Below are positions 42,169 through 52,184 of a DNA stretch of 64,000 bases, one piece after another. The position numbers were made by a program, and so were the translations under genes. The notes beneath the pieces are model-generated. The model was not told the origin of the DNA, made no database searches, and saw nothing but the letters and a program-made list of their open reading frames with translations. Source of the DNA: Lederbergia wuyishanensis. Lineage in GTDB: Bacteria; Bacillota; Bacilli; Bacillales; Bacillaceae_C. The stretch's first letter is position 1. Every line of letters starts with the position of its first letter. The stretch spans positions 1 through 64,000 of the forward strand of contig NZ_JALIRM010000018.1 in assembly GCF_022900255.1 (NCBI RefSeq), read 5' to 3'.

Positions 42169-43887
42169 CTAATCATTTCTCTTTAAAAATTGCAGCAATT
42201 CATGTGGTTCCATCGCATTGAGGACTGATGTTTTTTTCACCCATCCTTTTTTAGCGGATGATACGCCTATATCCATAAATTCTAGACTTTGAATATTATG
42301 GGCGTCTGTATTAATGGATACCATAACACCTGCTTCTATCGCTTTTTTCAAATATTCAGCACTTAAATCAAGCCTTTCGGGATTTGCATTCAATTCAAGC
42401 GCAGTATTCGTTTCTTTCGCCAGTTTAATCAATAAATCAATATCAACATCATATCCGTCTCTTCTTCCGATTAACCTTCCAGTCGGATGAGCAATCATAT
42501 CAACATGAGGGTTTTTTAATGCATTGTAAAGGCGCTTCATAATTTTTTCTCGCGGTTGAGAGAAGCTAGAATGAATCGATGCAATCACAAAATCAAGCTC
42601 CGCCAACACATCATCTGAGTAATTCAAGCTTCCATCAGGAAGGATATCCATTTCTATTCCAGATAAAATTAATATATCGTCATATTTTTCATTTAATGCT
42701 CGAATCTCTTCATTTTGTAGTTTTATTCGTTCTACCGAAAGTCCATTAGCCACTCGTAAAAACTCAGAATGATCCGTAATGGCCATATATTTATAGCCCT
42801 TTTTCCTGCATGCTTCTACCATTTCCTCTATAGAATAAGCTCCATCAGACCACGTAGTATGCATGTGAAGATCTCCTCTAATGTCTTCCAACGAGATCAA
42901 GCTAGTATCGGAGCTGTAAATTTCGATTTCTTTTCCATCTTCTCTAATTTCAGGAGGAATAAATGGCAATCCGAAGTGACTGAAAAAGTCTTGTTCACTT
43001 TTAAATGTTAAGACTTCACCAGTTTCAACATTTTCTACACCATACTCACTGATTTTTTCTCCTCTTTCTTTTGCAAGCTGTCTCATTCTGACATTATGAT
43101 CTTTTGACCCAGTAAAATGATGTAAAGCTGTTGCATATTCTTCTGGAGCTACTAATCTAAAATCTACGGAAATCTCGTACCTGCCATTCATTATAATCGT
43201 AACTTTTGTTTCTCCACTTGCTGTTGCTTCCTTAACTCCATCTATAGCAAGGAGTTGGTCTCTAACCACTAAAGGTGAATTCGTCGCAATAATAAAATCG
43301 AGATCTTTAATAGTTTCTCTAGTCCTTCTTAAACTTCCTGCTTTTGAAAAAGCACATATTTCCTTTATCTGCTCTAGATAAGATTCAATATGTCTTGCAA
43401 TCGGAAGCATGTAACCAATCGGAAGGCGGTCTGGCTGAGAACCTAATTGGGCAATGGAAGCAAGAATGTTATCTTGTGTTTTTTTCCCAAATCCTTTTAA
43501 ACCAGCCACTTGATTATTTTCACAAGCTTCCTTTAAAGAGTTGATATCTTCTACACCAAGTTCTTGATACAATTTTGAAATTTTCTTTCCACCAAGCCCA
43601 GGCAATTGTAATAAAGGGATTAATCCTTTTGGAACTTCTTCCTTTAATTCTTGTAATACAGATGAAGTCCCTTCTTTTATAAACTCATCTATCACAGCAC
43701 CTGTCCCTTTTCCAATTCCGGGAATATCAGTAAACGTCGTGATTTCAGAAAGGCTGCGATCATCCGTTTCCAGAGCTCCCGCTGCCTTTCTGAAAGCCGC
43801 AATCTTAAATGGATTTTCACCCTTAAGCTCCATATATATCGCAATTTGTTCAAGTAAACGTATAATGTCCTTTTTATTTATTTTCAT
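42169..43887 (-). CDS. polX: DNA polymerase/3'-5' exonuclease PolX
   Basis: The product has 572 residues. The N-terminal 8-kDa-like and thumb helix-hairpin-helix motifs ([31 protein letters not shown]) are followed by a family X palm ([19 protein letters not shown] with catalytic aspartates). A C-terminal PHP domain shows [42 protein letters not shown] and NTDAHN. It fills short gaps in base excision repair. It lies between cvpA and mutS2 as in B. subtilis. Confidence 0.96.
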   Translation of the reverse strand: MKINKKDIIRLLEQIAIYMELKGENPFKIAAFRKAAGALETDDRSLSEITTFTDIPGIGKGTGAVIDEFIKEGTSSVLQELKEEVPKGLIPLLQLPGLGGKKISKLYQELGVEDINSLKEACENNQVAGLKGFGKKTQDNILASIAQLGSQPDRLPIGYMLPIARHIESYLEQIKEICAFSKAGSLRRTRETIKDLDFIIATNSPLVVRDQLLAIDGVKEATASGETKVTIIMNGRYEISVDFRLVAPEEYATALHHFTGSKDHNVRMRQLAKERGEKISEYGVENVETGEVLTFKSEQDFFSHFGLPFIPPEIREDGKEIEIYSSDTSLISLEDIRGDLHMHTTWSDGAYSIEEMVEACRKKGYKYMAITDHSEFLRVANGLSVERIKLQNEEIRALNEKYDDILILSGIEMDILPDGSLNYSDDVLAELDFVIASIHSSFSQPREKIMKRLYNALKNPHVDMIAHPTGRLIGRRDGYDVDIDLLIKLAKETNTALELNANPERLDLSAEYLKKAIEAGVMVSINTDAHNIQSLEFMDIGVSSAKKGWVKKTSVLNAMEPHELLQFLKRND

Positions 43888-43939
43888 ATTATTTCACCAG
43901 CCGTTCGTTCATTCTCTTAGACCCTATATTAACAAAAGA

Positions 43940-43999
43940 GGCCGCCCTAATAAAGTTTGGGGTTCCCTTTATGGGTTCCCACTCTTTTTAGGGACGGCC
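43940..43999 (-). terminator. long hairpin between cvpA and polX
   Basis: GGCCGCCCTAA (43940-43950) pairs with TTAGGGACGGCC (43988-43999; one bulge), followed on the minus strand by TCTTTTGTT. The loop contains a repeated GGGTTCCC word. It lies one base past the cvpA stop codon. Confidence 0.75.
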
Positions 44000-44001
44000 A
44001 C

Positions 44002-44544
44002 TTATTGTTTAATATAATCGAGCCACCATTTTTTTACTTCTTCTGAAAAATATGGTGTATTTTTTAATATTATATCAGCTATAGCAGAATCATTTAAAGC
44101 GGTTTGAACCATCGCAAGCGGTACAAGGGCAGCAATATATAAAAGTATAAAAATTAGCAAATACATTTCTATTAATCCAAGAATACCTCCTGCCCAAATA
44201 TTAACGAACTTAATAATTGGGAGGCTTGCAACAATATCAAGAGCAGAACCAATAATTCCAAGTACAATTCGAACAGCAAAGAAAATGATGGCAAAAGCAA
44301 TAACACGATAAAAAGCATCATCGAAACTTATTCCATCTAACACCATTTTAAAAGTTGCATCACTGCTTAAATCCGGATATGGAATCCAAAGCTTAAGTAA
44401 TGGAGCAAGTTCTTCGTAATAGTTATAAGCAATAATCAATGAAACTATAAATCCTACCATATGTATTAACTGCAGGATAAAGCCCCTTCTTAGTCCTATT
44501 AAAAATCCAAAAATAAGAATACCTAATAATATAAGGTCAAGCAT
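44002..44544 (-). CDS. cvpA: CvpA family membrane protein
   Basis: The product has 180 residues with four membrane helices, starting MLDLILLGILIFGFLIGLRRGFILQLIHMVGFIVS, the conserved CvpA opening with the RRGF turn. Family members are linked to envelope homeostasis and, in E. coli, to colicin V production. It follows zapA by six bases, giving a zapA-cvpA unit ended by a hairpin. Confidence 0.92.
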   Translation of the reverse strand: MLDLILLGILIFGFLIGLRRGFILQLIHMVGFIVSLIIAYNYYEELAPLLKLWIPYPDLSSDATFKMVLDGISFDDAFYRVIAFAIIFFAVRIVLGIIGSALDIVASLPIIKFVNIWAGGILGLIEMYLLIFILLYIAALVPLAMVQTALNDSAIADIILKNTPYFSEEVKKWWLDYIKQ

Positions 44545-44550
44545 AAAAAT

Positions 44551-44811
44551 TCAGTCCTTTAATTGTTTAAATTCCTCTACAAGTTTTTCATATTTTTCTT
44601 GTAGTTTAATATATTCATGGATCGTATTAACGGCTGTCAATACGGCCAGTGAACTCGTATTAAGATTAGGATTTACAGAATGTATTTCACGCATTTTATT
44701 ATCGACAATCGCAGCAACTTGCTGCATATGCCCTGTCGTTTCAGTTCCGGAAATGGTATACTGTTGTCCATAAATCATGACAATGGCCCTAATTTTTTCA
44801 TTTTCCGCCAA
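44551..44811 (-). CDS. zapA: cell division protein ZapA
   Basis: The product has 86 residues from a TTG at 44811 (MAENEKIRAIVMIYGQQY) with GGAGG eight bases upstream; a TTG at 44832 would lie before this site. The ZapA fold is shown by YGQQYTISGTE, VDNKMREIHSVNPNLNTSSLAVLTAVNTI (in two blocks) and a C-terminal coiled coil (LQEKYEKLVEEFKQL). It crosslinks FtsZ filaments at midcell. It is divergent from rnhC. Confidence 0.94.
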   Translation of the reverse strand: MAENEKIRAIVMIYGQQYTISGTETTGHMQQVAAIVDNKMREIHSVNPNLNTSSLAVLTAVNTIHEYIKLQEKYEKLVEEFKQLKD

Positions 44812-44977
44812 CCCATTAGCCTCCAATCGCAAGAATCCTATTCCATATCATATCATGAAAGAAAATGGATGGGAATATATTGTCTAAAGATGAGGGACAA
44901 ATGGTAAAGGATTTTATAGGAAGATTAGTGAATTTATATATTGGAAACTGCTTTAATCATAGAAAGGATGTTTTCTT

Positions 44978-45907
44978 TTGGCTAATATCGTAATTCAATT
45001 ATCCTCTGCAAATTTAGAAAAAATTAACTCGTTTTACGAAGGTTATAAAACGAATAAAACTCCTCCTGGAGCCATTTTTATTGCAAAGAAAAATGGTTGC
45101 ACCATAACTGCCTATCGCTCCGGAAAAGTAATGTTCCAAGGAGCGGGCAACTTGGAAGAAGCCAAACAATGGGGTGCTTCTACTGAAAAATTGGAAAAAC
45201 CTATCGTAAGAAAATCATCTGGAATCTCACTTCCACCAAATTTCTCTTCCTTGTCTGCCATTGGATCAGACGAAGTAGGGAAAGGTGATTATTTTGGTCC
45301 GATGACGGTTGTTGCAGCATATGTAAAAACCGACCAAATGTTACTATTAAAAGAGCTTGGAGTAAAAGACTCAAAGGATTTAACGGATTCACAAATCATT
45401 AAAATTGCCAAAGACTTAATTACCTTTCTTCCTTATAGTCTGTTAACATTGACGAATGAAAAATATAATAAATTACAGTCATCAGGAATGACCCAAGGCA
45501 AGATTACAGCGATCCTACATAATCAGGCTTTAAATCATTTACTTAAAAAAATTGAACCCGAGAAGCCCGATGCTATTCTCATTGATCAGTTTGCAGAGGC
45601 TACTACATATTACCGCCATTTACAAGGACAGAAAGAAATCTTGCGAGAAAATGTGTATTTTAGTACAAAAGCGGAAAGCATCCACCTGTCTGTCGCTGCA
45701 GCCTCAATTTTGGCAAGATATGCTTTTTTAAAAGCCTTTGATGAGTTAAGCAAAAAAGCAGGTTTTTCATTGACAAAAGGTGCTGGCCATAAAGTAGATC
45801 ACGATGCTGCTAGACTTATCAAAACAAAAGGATTATCATCTTTGAATCAATTTACAAAACTTCACTTTGCAAATACTAACAAGGCGAGGAAAATAGCAGG
45901 AATATAA
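44978..45907 (+). CDS. rnhC: ribonuclease HIII
   Basis: The product has 309 residues from a TTG with AAAGGATG upstream. An N-terminal TBP-like substrate-binding domain (about 1-80) precedes the RNase H type 2 catalytic domain: IGSDEVGKGDYFGPM, the conserved GVKDSKDLTD, AILIDQFA, AESIHLSVAAASILARY. The DEVGKGD form is diagnostic for RNase HIII rather than HII. It removes RNA from RNA-DNA hybrids. Confidence 0.96.
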   Translation: MANIVIQLSSANLEKINSFYEGYKTNKTPPGAIFIAKKNGCTITAYRSGKVMFQGAGNLEEAKQWGASTEKLEKPIVRKSSGISLPPNFSSLSAIGSDEVGKGDYFGPMTVVAAYVKTDQMLLLKELGVKDSKDLTDSQIIKIAKDLITFLPYSLLTLTNEKYNKLQSSGMTQGKITAILHNQALNHLLKKIEPEKPDAILIDQFAEATTYYRHLQGQKEILRENVYFSTKAESIHLSVAAASILARYAFLKAFDELSKKAGFSLTKGAGHKVDHDAARLIKTKGLSSLNQFTKLHFANTNKARKIAGI

Positions 45908-45935
45908 TAAGGTTGGGTTAGCGACCCAACCTTAT
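45907..45935. terminator. bidirectional terminator between rnhC and the dehydrogenase gene
   Basis: ATAAGGTTGGGT pairs perfectly with ACCCAACCTTAT around a 5-base loop; it overlaps the last bases of both convergent genes. Confidence 0.85.
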
Positions 45936-47023
45936 TTCAATTCAATTTTAATTAGACGATCGTCGTTTTCTGCTGGTGTTCCTCTTCCGTCCGTATTATT
46001 AGTAATAAAATACAAAGAGGCATCCTTAAAGAAAATATCCCGAATACGGCCATAACCCTTTATTTGAATGTTTACCTCTTTTCGTTCAATATCATAGACT
46101 CTAATCGCCTCCCCTCTTAAAGAGGCAATATATAATTTCCCATTATGATAAAGCATTCCACTTGGTGCCCACGTGTCTCCATTTGTATGATAGATTGGTG
46201 TTTCCATATCGGCTTTCTGCTCATCACCTTGAATATCCGGCCATCCGTAATTATTCCCAGGAATTATCATATTAATCTCATCGTGCGCACTTTGGCCATG
46301 CTCCGTTTCATACAACTGTCCACCTTCTGTCCATGCAAGTCCCTGAGGATTACGATGACCATATGTATAGACAGGAGAACCTTTAAATGGATTATCAGAA
46401 GGAATGGAACCATCAAATTCAATTCGTAATATTTTCCCCGACAGGTTTTCAGTATTTTGAGCAGATTCTGGAACCGCCGCATCACCCGTTGTGATATAGA
46501 GCTTTTTATCAGGACCTATCTTAATTCGGCCACCATTATGAATTTGGGTTCCAGGTATTTTTTCTATAAGCACTTCTGTTTCACGCCATGCATCCTTTTC
46601 TTTTACGATACGAATGACACGATTAAAGACATTTCCACTTTCTTCATAAGTATGGTAAACAAAGGCTTCTATATTTGTATTAGGAACAAGTTCAATCCCT
46701 AAAAGTCCGCCTTCCCCGCCGGTAAACAGCTTCTTACGGAAATGTACGGGCAATCTTTCGGTCTTTCCGGAAGATTCATGAAAAGATGTAATTGTCCCAT
46801 GTCTTTCACTTATATAAAACATATCATCCTTATTTGTAATAGACCATGGTACTTCTAGTTTGTCCGCAAGTGTATACTCACTTTTATGTCCAAATGTCGG
46901 TTGATTTTCTTCGCTAGGAAGAGAATTCTTTTCTTCTTTATTTTCTGAGCAAGCTGTTAGAAAAAGAATAAAGAACAAAATCCACAAATTACGGCTGGAA
47001 AGAAACTTCCCCCAAGGCTTCAT
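45932..47023 (-). CDS. PQQ-dependent sugar dehydrogenase-like lipoprotein
   Basis: The product has 363 residues. A lipoprotein signal peptide ends at LTAC with Cys25. The mature part is a six-bladed beta-propeller of the glucose/sorbosone dehydrogenase family: VPWSITNKDDMFYISERHGTI, GGEGGLLGIELVP, QIHNGGRIKIGPDKKLYITTGDA, LSGKILRIEFDG, GHRNPQGLAW, YETEHGQSAHDEIN, NYGWPDIQGDE and WAPSGMLYHNGKLYIASLRG. PQQ- and metal-binding residues of the family (H in HNGGR, R in HRNPQG) are kept. It would oxidise aldose sugars outside the membrane, although PQQ supply is unknown. Its start lies inside the end of the upstream gene. Confidence 0.9.
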   Translation of the reverse strand: MKPWGKFLSSRNLWILFFILFLTACSENKEEKNSLPSEENQPTFGHKSEYTLADKLEVPWSITNKDDMFYISERHGTITSFHESSGKTERLPVHFRKKLFTGGEGGLLGIELVPNTNIEAFVYHTYEESGNVFNRVIRIVKEKDAWRETEVLIEKIPGTQIHNGGRIKIGPDKKLYITTGDAAVPESAQNTENLSGKILRIEFDGSIPSDNPFKGSPVYTYGHRNPQGLAWTEGGQLYETEHGQSAHDEINMIIPGNNYGWPDIQGDEQKADMETPIYHTNGDTWAPSGMLYHNGKLYIASLRGEAIRVYDIERKEVNIQIKGYGRIRDIFFKDASLYFITNNTDGRGTPAENDDRLIKIELK

Positions 47024-47534
47024 ATTTTTTACTCACATCCTCTATGCTTAGTAAAATAACATTTAATTCTTTATCATATATCTCGAGTTGGTATATATCC
47101 CACAAATAAATATAGAGCTCTTCGATTACATCCATTTGTTTTTTTGTAAGGACGATATCACCTTTTGTAGAATTTTTTAGCTCGAGTAGTGAAGAAAAGA
47201 TATGTTCCAACACGAAATCTGTTTTATTTACCTCATCTTCTTTTATAAAATGAAAATTAATCCCCATTGTTTTTAAATCGGAGTAGCTTGAAAATACTCG
47301 GTCTATTCCACCTATTAAATGATCTAATTGTGATTTTGAAATAGTATTACTTTCTCTAATATCATTGATTGGCACTTTTTTATATAAATCTTGTATCCCC
47401 ATTCCCACACCATTTACATAGCTTGTGACTTTGTCGGGGGAAAATTGCTGAGAACTTGTTCTTCCTTGAACAGTTACAACAGTAATTATTGCAAAAAACA
47501 AAAATAAATATATTAACAAACGTTTTTTCTTCAT
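46989..47534 (-). CDS. membrane-anchored protein of unknown function
   Basis: The product has 181 residues. A single N-terminal hydrophobic segment (residues 5-22, LLIYLFLFFAIITVVTV) serves as anchor or uncleaved signal; the rest is helical and extracytoplasmic. No family is recognised. Its 3' end overlaps the start of the dehydrogenase lipoprotein gene by 35 bases in another frame, implying translational coupling and possibly a joint function. The pair is inserted between rnhC and pheT relative to B. subtilis. Confidence 0.75.
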   Translation of the reverse strand: MKKKRLLIYLFLFFAIITVVTVQGRTSSQQFSPDKVTSYVNGVGMGIQDLYKKVPINDIRESNTISKSQLDHLIGGIDRVFSSYSDLKTMGINFHFIKEDEVNKTDFVLEHIFSSLLELKNSTKGDIVLTKKQMDVIEELYIYLWDIYQLEIYDKELNVILLSIEDVSKKYEALGEVSFQP

Positions 47535-47754
47535 GTTGTCCGTCCTTTAGTAGTTATTATCTTTTGGCTCCTTTTATCAAAAGTTGTTGTATTTTTATTC
47601 ATATAAAATAATGAGAAAGAAGCTTCTAACTTTATAAGAACCGCTAAAATTCCTTTTCTTTATTAAACTTTTACAATAACAACAAAACTTACGAATTCAG
47701 CCTATATTTATGATTGTATAGAATTTCCTACTCTTTGTTAAGTGAGAATGCAAA

Positions 47755-47777
47755 AACGCGAGCATTTAGCTCGCGTT
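47755..47777. terminator. hairpin left of repeat copies C and D
   Basis: AACGCGAGC pairs perfectly with GCTCGCGTT around ATTTA. It may end transcripts leaving pheT through the repeats. Confidence 0.6.
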
Positions 47778-47779
47778 GC

Positions 47780-48095
47780 TTAATTGTCTAAGTCCAGCAC
47801 CTATCGACTAGAAAACTTCTTACCTGTCTCTTTTGCGTAAGTCAACATCAATTCGCCCTTACGGACGCATTGTGTTTCCTTTATCTCAGTCGAAGGGTCT
47901 GTAGTTTTTACGTCCAAGGGCAAGGTGCTGCCGCTTTTCTTTGTCTAGCTGCAGCACCTATCGACTTGAAAACTTCTTACCCATCTTCTTACGATAAGTC
48001 AACATCAATTCGCCCTTACGGACTCATTGTGTTTCCTTTATCTCAGTCGAAGGGTCTGTAGTTTTTACGTCGATGAGCAATGTGCTTCCGCTTTT
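47780..48095 (+). repeat. tandem pair of ~160-bp dispersed repeat units (copies C and D)
   Basis: Units at about 47782-47938 and 47942-48095 share CAGCACCTATCGACT, GAAAACTTCTTACC, GTAAGTCAACATCAATTCGC, CCTTACGGAC, CATTGTGTTTCCTTTATCTC, AGTCGAAGGGTCTGTAGTTT, TTACGTC and CCGCTTTTCTT. They are much more alike than copies A and B but clearly the same family. The pair ends seven bases before the pheT stop codon. Confidence 0.9.
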
Positions 48096-48102
48096 CTTCT
48101 TA

Positions 48103-50517
48103 CTATCCTCTTAATTCTGCTCCTGCTTTTTCCTTTAATTCAGCAAGAACTTTATTATGAGCTTTTACAACTTCCTCGTCAGTTAGTGTTCTTTCTGGAT
48201 TAGAATATGTTAGGGAGAAGGCGATAGATTTTTTACCTTTTTCCATATGCTCACCTTCGTATAAATCAAACACACGAACAGATTTTAGTAATTTTTTACC
48301 AGCTTCTTTAATAATAGCTGACAATGTTCCTGCACTTACTTCTTTATCTACCACTAATGCGATATCCCTAGTAATAGATGGGAAACGTGGAATTGGTACA
48401 TATACAAGTGGAGGCAATTCGTAATTAAATAACGGTCCTGCTTTGATCTCGAAAACATACGTATTTTTTAAATCAAGCGCTTTTTGTACATGTGGGTGTA
48501 CTTGACCAACATATCCAATAACTTCACCTGATAGTAGTATTTCCGCTGTTCTACCCGGATGCATACCTTCAAGTTCTGCTCTTCGGTATTCTATATTAGT
48601 TGATACTCCTAGTTTATCTAATAAGCCTTCTACAATTCCTTTTGCTACAAAGAAATCGACTGGCCTTTTTTCACCTTGCCATTCATTTTCCACCCAAAGG
48701 CCAGTAAGTGCCCCTGCGATATGTTCACGTTCTTCAGGCTGCATATCTTGACCATTGCTTAAAAAGACGGAACCAATTTCATATAAGTAAACAGAATCAT
48801 GTTGGCGAGCTAAGTTATAAGAGACTGATTCCAAAAGTTGTGGAATAATACTCAATCTTAGTCTACTTCTTTCCTCACTCATAGGCATAGCTAATTTAAC
48901 AGGTTCGCGTGATTCAATAGCAAAACGAGTGGCTTTTTCTTCGCTCGTTAAGGAATAAGTAATAGCTTGATAGAGACCAGCCCCTTCAAGAAAACCTCTT
49001 GCTGCTCTTCTTCTTGCCTGGACTACACTTAATCCTCCAGGTAAAGAAGCACCTCTTGGCAATGTTTTAGGAAGATTATCGTATCCATAAAGTCGAGCCA
49101 CTTCTTCTATTAAATCTTCCTCAATCGTAATATCTCCACGACGAGTAGGAACTGTAACAATAAAGTTTTCATCCTCGGTAGACACTTCGAAATTTAAGCG
49201 ATTGAAAATGTCAATTACGCTCTCTTTATTAATTTCCGTTCCAAGTACACGATTTATTTTTTCTAGCGTAATAGAAACAACCGCAGGTTCAATTTGCAAA
49301 TAATTAGCCTCTACGATACCTTCAAGAACTTCTCCATCTGCAAGTTCTGCAATTAGTTGTGCTGCACGTTCTGCAGCTGGATGTACTCTCGCAGGATCTA
49401 CACCCTTTTCATAACGGCTGCTAGCTTCACTGCGTAATCCGTGATGCTTAGATGTGTTTCGAATTGATTGACCAGCAAAATACGCAGACTCTAATAGGAT
49501 TGTTGTAGTATCATTGCCAACTTCAGAATTTGCTCCTCCCATAACACCAGCTAATGCTACAGGCTCTGCTCCATTCGTAATGACAAGTTGGTCAGCAGTC
49601 AACGTACGCTCTGTATCATCAAGGGTCACAATTTTTTCACCTTCATGAGCTAGACGTACAACTACTTCTTTGGAACCGAAGCGGTCATAATCAAATGCGT
49701 GAAGCGGCTGGCCATATTCAAGTAAAATAAAGTTTGTTACGTCAACGACATTATTATGCGGTCTGATTCCTGCAGACATAAGTCGTGTTTGTAACCAAAG
49801 TGGCGATGGGCCAATTTTTACATTTTTAATTATTTTTGCTGTATATAAAGGATTATCCTCTTTTGCATCAATTTGAACAGAAATATAGTCCTCTGCTTTT
49901 TCATTCGATGCATTTAATGCAATTTCCGGCAATTTTACTTCTTTATTCAAAATCGCTGCTGTTTCATATGCCACACCTAACATACTTAGAGCATCTGCGC
50001 GATTCGGTGTCAAATCAAGCTCTAATACCTCATCGTCTAAATTTAATAGATGCAAAGCGTCTGCACCGACTTCTGTATTTTCAGGAAATACGTAAATTCC
50101 TTCAGCGAATTCTTTTGCTACTAGCTTTCCTTCAATTCCTAATTCTTGAAGGGAGCAAATCATTCCGTTCGATTCTTCTCCACGAAGCTTAGCCTTTTTA
50201 ATTTTGAAGTTGCCCGGAAGGATAGCTCCTACCTTTGCTACGGCAACTTTTTGTCCTTTTGCAACATTTGGTGCTCCGCAAATGATTTGCACAGGTGTAC
50301 CTTCACCAATATCCACTTGACACTTATTTAATTTATCTGCTTCCGGATGCTTTTCACATTCAAGCACATGACCAACAACTACATCTTTCATCCCCGCGCT
50401 TAATTGTTCAACTCCATCAACTTCGATACCACTTCTTGTAATTTTTTCGGCTAACTCACGTGCTGTTACGCCCTTAAGATCAACGTAATCTTGTAGCCAT
50501 TTATATGAAACAAGCAT
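48103..50517 (-). CDS. pheT: phenylalanyl-tRNA synthetase beta subunit
   Basis: The product has 804 residues, the usual length. Domains in order: tRNA-binding OB fold ([21 protein letters not shown]), B3/B4 editing module ([47 protein letters not shown]), B5 and the class-II-like core. The C-terminus is a ferredoxin-like anticodon-binding domain ([15 protein letters not shown]). It forms the alpha2-beta2 enzyme with PheS. It lies 17 bases after pheS under T-box control. Confidence 0.97.
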   Translation of the reverse strand: MLVSYKWLQDYVDLKGVTARELAEKITRSGIEVDGVEQLSAGMKDVVVGHVLECEKHPEADKLNKCQVDIGEGTPVQIICGAPNVAKGQKVAVAKVGAILPGNFKIKKAKLRGEESNGMICSLQELGIEGKLVAKEFAEGIYVFPENTEVGADALHLLNLDDEVLELDLTPNRADALSMLGVAYETAAILNKEVKLPEIALNASNEKAEDYISVQIDAKEDNPLYTAKIIKNVKIGPSPLWLQTRLMSAGIRPHNNVVDVTNFILLEYGQPLHAFDYDRFGSKEVVVRLAHEGEKIVTLDDTERTLTADQLVITNGAEPVALAGVMGGANSEVGNDTTTILLESAYFAGQSIRNTSKHHGLRSEASSRYEKGVDPARVHPAAERAAQLIAELADGEVLEGIVEANYLQIEPAVVSITLEKINRVLGTEINKESVIDIFNRLNFEVSTEDENFIVTVPTRRGDITIEEDLIEEVARLYGYDNLPKTLPRGASLPGGLSVVQARRRAARGFLEGAGLYQAITYSLTSEEKATRFAIESREPVKLAMPMSEERSRLRLSIIPQLLESVSYNLARQHDSVYLYEIGSVFLSNGQDMQPEEREHIAGALTGLWVENEWQGEKRPVDFFVAKGIVEGLLDKLGVSTNIEYRRAELEGMHPGRTAEILLSGEVIGYVGQVHPHVQKALDLKNTYVFEIKAGPLFNYELPPLVYVPIPRFPSITRDIALVVDKEVSAGTLSAIIKEAGKKLLKSVRVFDLYEGEHMEKGKKSIAFSLTYSNPERTLTDEEVVKAHNKVLAELKEKAGAELRG

Positions 50518-50534
50518 GTTTTACCCTCCCGATA

Positions 50535-51572
50535 TTATTCTTGAACCTCAAATTGTTGTAAAAAGCGAACGTCATTCGTGTAAAAATGACGAATATCATC
50601 GACACCATATTTCAACATGGCAATTCTTTCTGGACCCATCCCGAAAGCAAATCCTGTGTATTTTTTCGAATCAAAGCCGGCCATTTCAAGCACATTTGGA
50701 TGGACCATGCCTGCTCCTAGAATTTCAATCCAACCTGTTTGTTTACAAACACGACAGCCTTCTCCACCACAGATTTTACAAGAAATGTCCATTTCTACAG
50801 ACGGTTCTGTAAATGGAAAGAAGCTTGGACGCAAGCGTATTTCTCGATCATCTCCGAATATTTTTTTCGCGAACACTTCAAGGGTCCCTTTCAAATCTCC
50901 CATAGTAATATTTTCATCAATGACCAAACCTTCTATTTGAGTAAATTGATGTGAATGGGTCGCATCATCATTATCGCGTCGATATACTTTACCTGGACAA
51001 ATGATTTTTACTGGACCTTTCCCCTCATGTTTTTCCATTGTCCTTGCTTGAACAGGTGATGTATGAGTACGAAGTAAGATTTCTTCAGTAATGTAAAATG
51101 AATCTTGCATATCGCGAGCTGGGTGCCCTTTTGGCAAATTAAGTGCTTCAAAGTTGTAGTAGTCTTTTTCTACCTCAGGACCCTCCGCCACTTTATAACC
51201 CATGCCAATAAAAAGATCTTCTATTTCTTCAATAATTTTTGTAAGTGGATGGCGGCTACCAGTGTTAACAGGTCTTCCCGGAAGAGTAATATCGATTGTT
51301 TCATCTTCAAGCTGTTTGCGAACTGCGGCCTCTTCTAATTCTTGTTGTTTAATACCTATTTCTTCTGTAATTTTTTCTCTTAGAACATTCACAAGTGCAC
51401 CCATTTTAGGACGCTCTTCAGCAGATAATTTCCCCATGCCCCTAAGCACTTCCGTGATTGGGCCTTTTTTTCCTAAATAGGCAACTCTGACTTCATTCAA
51501 TGCTTTTAAATCATTTGCATCATTGATTTTAGCCAATGCCTCTGCTTCTAATTGTTTTAGCTTTTCTTCCAC
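50535..51572 (-). CDS. pheS: phenylalanyl-tRNA synthetase alpha subunit
   Basis: The product has 345 residues from a GTG with AAGGAGG upstream. An N-terminal coiled coil is followed by the class II catalytic core: motif 2 region [24 protein letters not shown] and motif 3 [24 protein letters not shown]; the [21 protein letters not shown] segment is typical. It charges tRNA-Phe together with PheT. A T-box leader precedes it. Confidence 0.97.
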   Translation of the reverse strand: MEEKLKQLEAEALAKINDANDLKALNEVRVAYLGKKGPITEVLRGMGKLSAEERPKMGALVNVLREKITEEIGIKQQELEEAAVRKQLEDETIDITLPGRPVNTGSRHPLTKIIEEIEDLFIGMGYKVAEGPEVEKDYYNFEALNLPKGHPARDMQDSFYITEEILLRTHTSPVQARTMEKHEGKGPVKIICPGKVYRRDNDDATHSHQFTQIEGLVIDENITMGDLKGTLEVFAKKIFGDDREIRLRPSFFPFTEPSVEMDISCKICGGEGCRVCKQTGWIEILGAGMVHPNVLEMAGFDSKKYTGFAFGMGPERIAMLKYGVDDIRHFYTNDVRFLQQFEVQE

Positions 51573-51609
51573 AATAATTTCCTCCTTCTATTTAAAAGAA
51601 TAGATCAAA

Positions 51610-51775
51610 AGCGAATGTGCCTGTTCAGCGACCTACTTGACAACAAAGATGTGGGGACGTCGATGTTCCTCTTTGGGGTTCTGATGAGATAAAGGAAACA
51701 CGGTGAGCCTAAAAGGCGTGCCCCTGTTGACTTACGCAAACAGAAACCAAAAATTTGCTAGTAGCCGCCTGGCTG
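51610..51775 (-). repeat. degenerate inverted copy of the dispersed repeat (copy E)
   Basis: On the minus strand this segment contains GCGTAAGTCAACA, GGCTCACCGTGTTTCCTTTATCTCATC and CATCGACGTCC in the order seen in copies A-D, with many substitutions. It lies between the pheS ribosome site and its T-box, on the strand opposite to the other copies, so it would be part of the pheS leader RNA. Confidence 0.65.
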
Positions 51776-51849
51776 CTTGCTTAAGACGAAACTACTTTCT
51801 TAAAAGTTATCCACAAGGTTCCACTCTATAATTTCCTAAACAACAAAAA

Positions 51850-52135
51850 AAGCCCCAATCCCAAAAAGGGACGAGGCTTAGGTCGCGGTACCACCCTTAT
51901 AAACATATTGTCTAGCACCTGCACTCAATGCATCCGCTTTTCAATTTATGTTCACTTCATTGTCATAACGGCAATCGCCGGGGTATCTTTACGTACACTG
52001 GATATTCAATACGGTCCCGATACCGACTCAGGAGGTGAACTTCACCTAGATTCCACTGAAAATGCTCACAGTCAAGGCATTTTCTTCCTGGTAGTTTTCT
52101 CTTAGGGTACTTTTCTCCGTCACAGTCATTTTCTT
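51850..52135 (-). ncRNA. T-box riboswitch of pheST
   Basis: The T-box core AGGGTGGTACCGCG is at 51884-51897 on the minus strand, followed by a terminator (CCTCGTCCC / GGGATTGGGG, then TTTTTTT, down to 51845). A stem I-like region lies upstream. A TTC triplet at 52037-52039, in GTGAAGTTCACC, is a plausible phenylalanine specifier. Uncharged tRNA-Phe would favour the antiterminator. Confidence 0.92.
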
Positions 52136-52153
52136 TATTTAGATATACAAAAC

Positions 52154-52182
52154 ATTATAGATGTTATGTTCAGCAATTTCAA
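52154..52182 (-). promoter_or_regulatory. sigma-A-type promoter of pheST
   Basis: TTGAAA (52177-52182), 17 bases, TATAAT (52154-52159) on the minus strand, just upstream of the T-box and abutting the ysgA stop. Confidence 0.8.
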
Positions 52183-52184
52183 AC

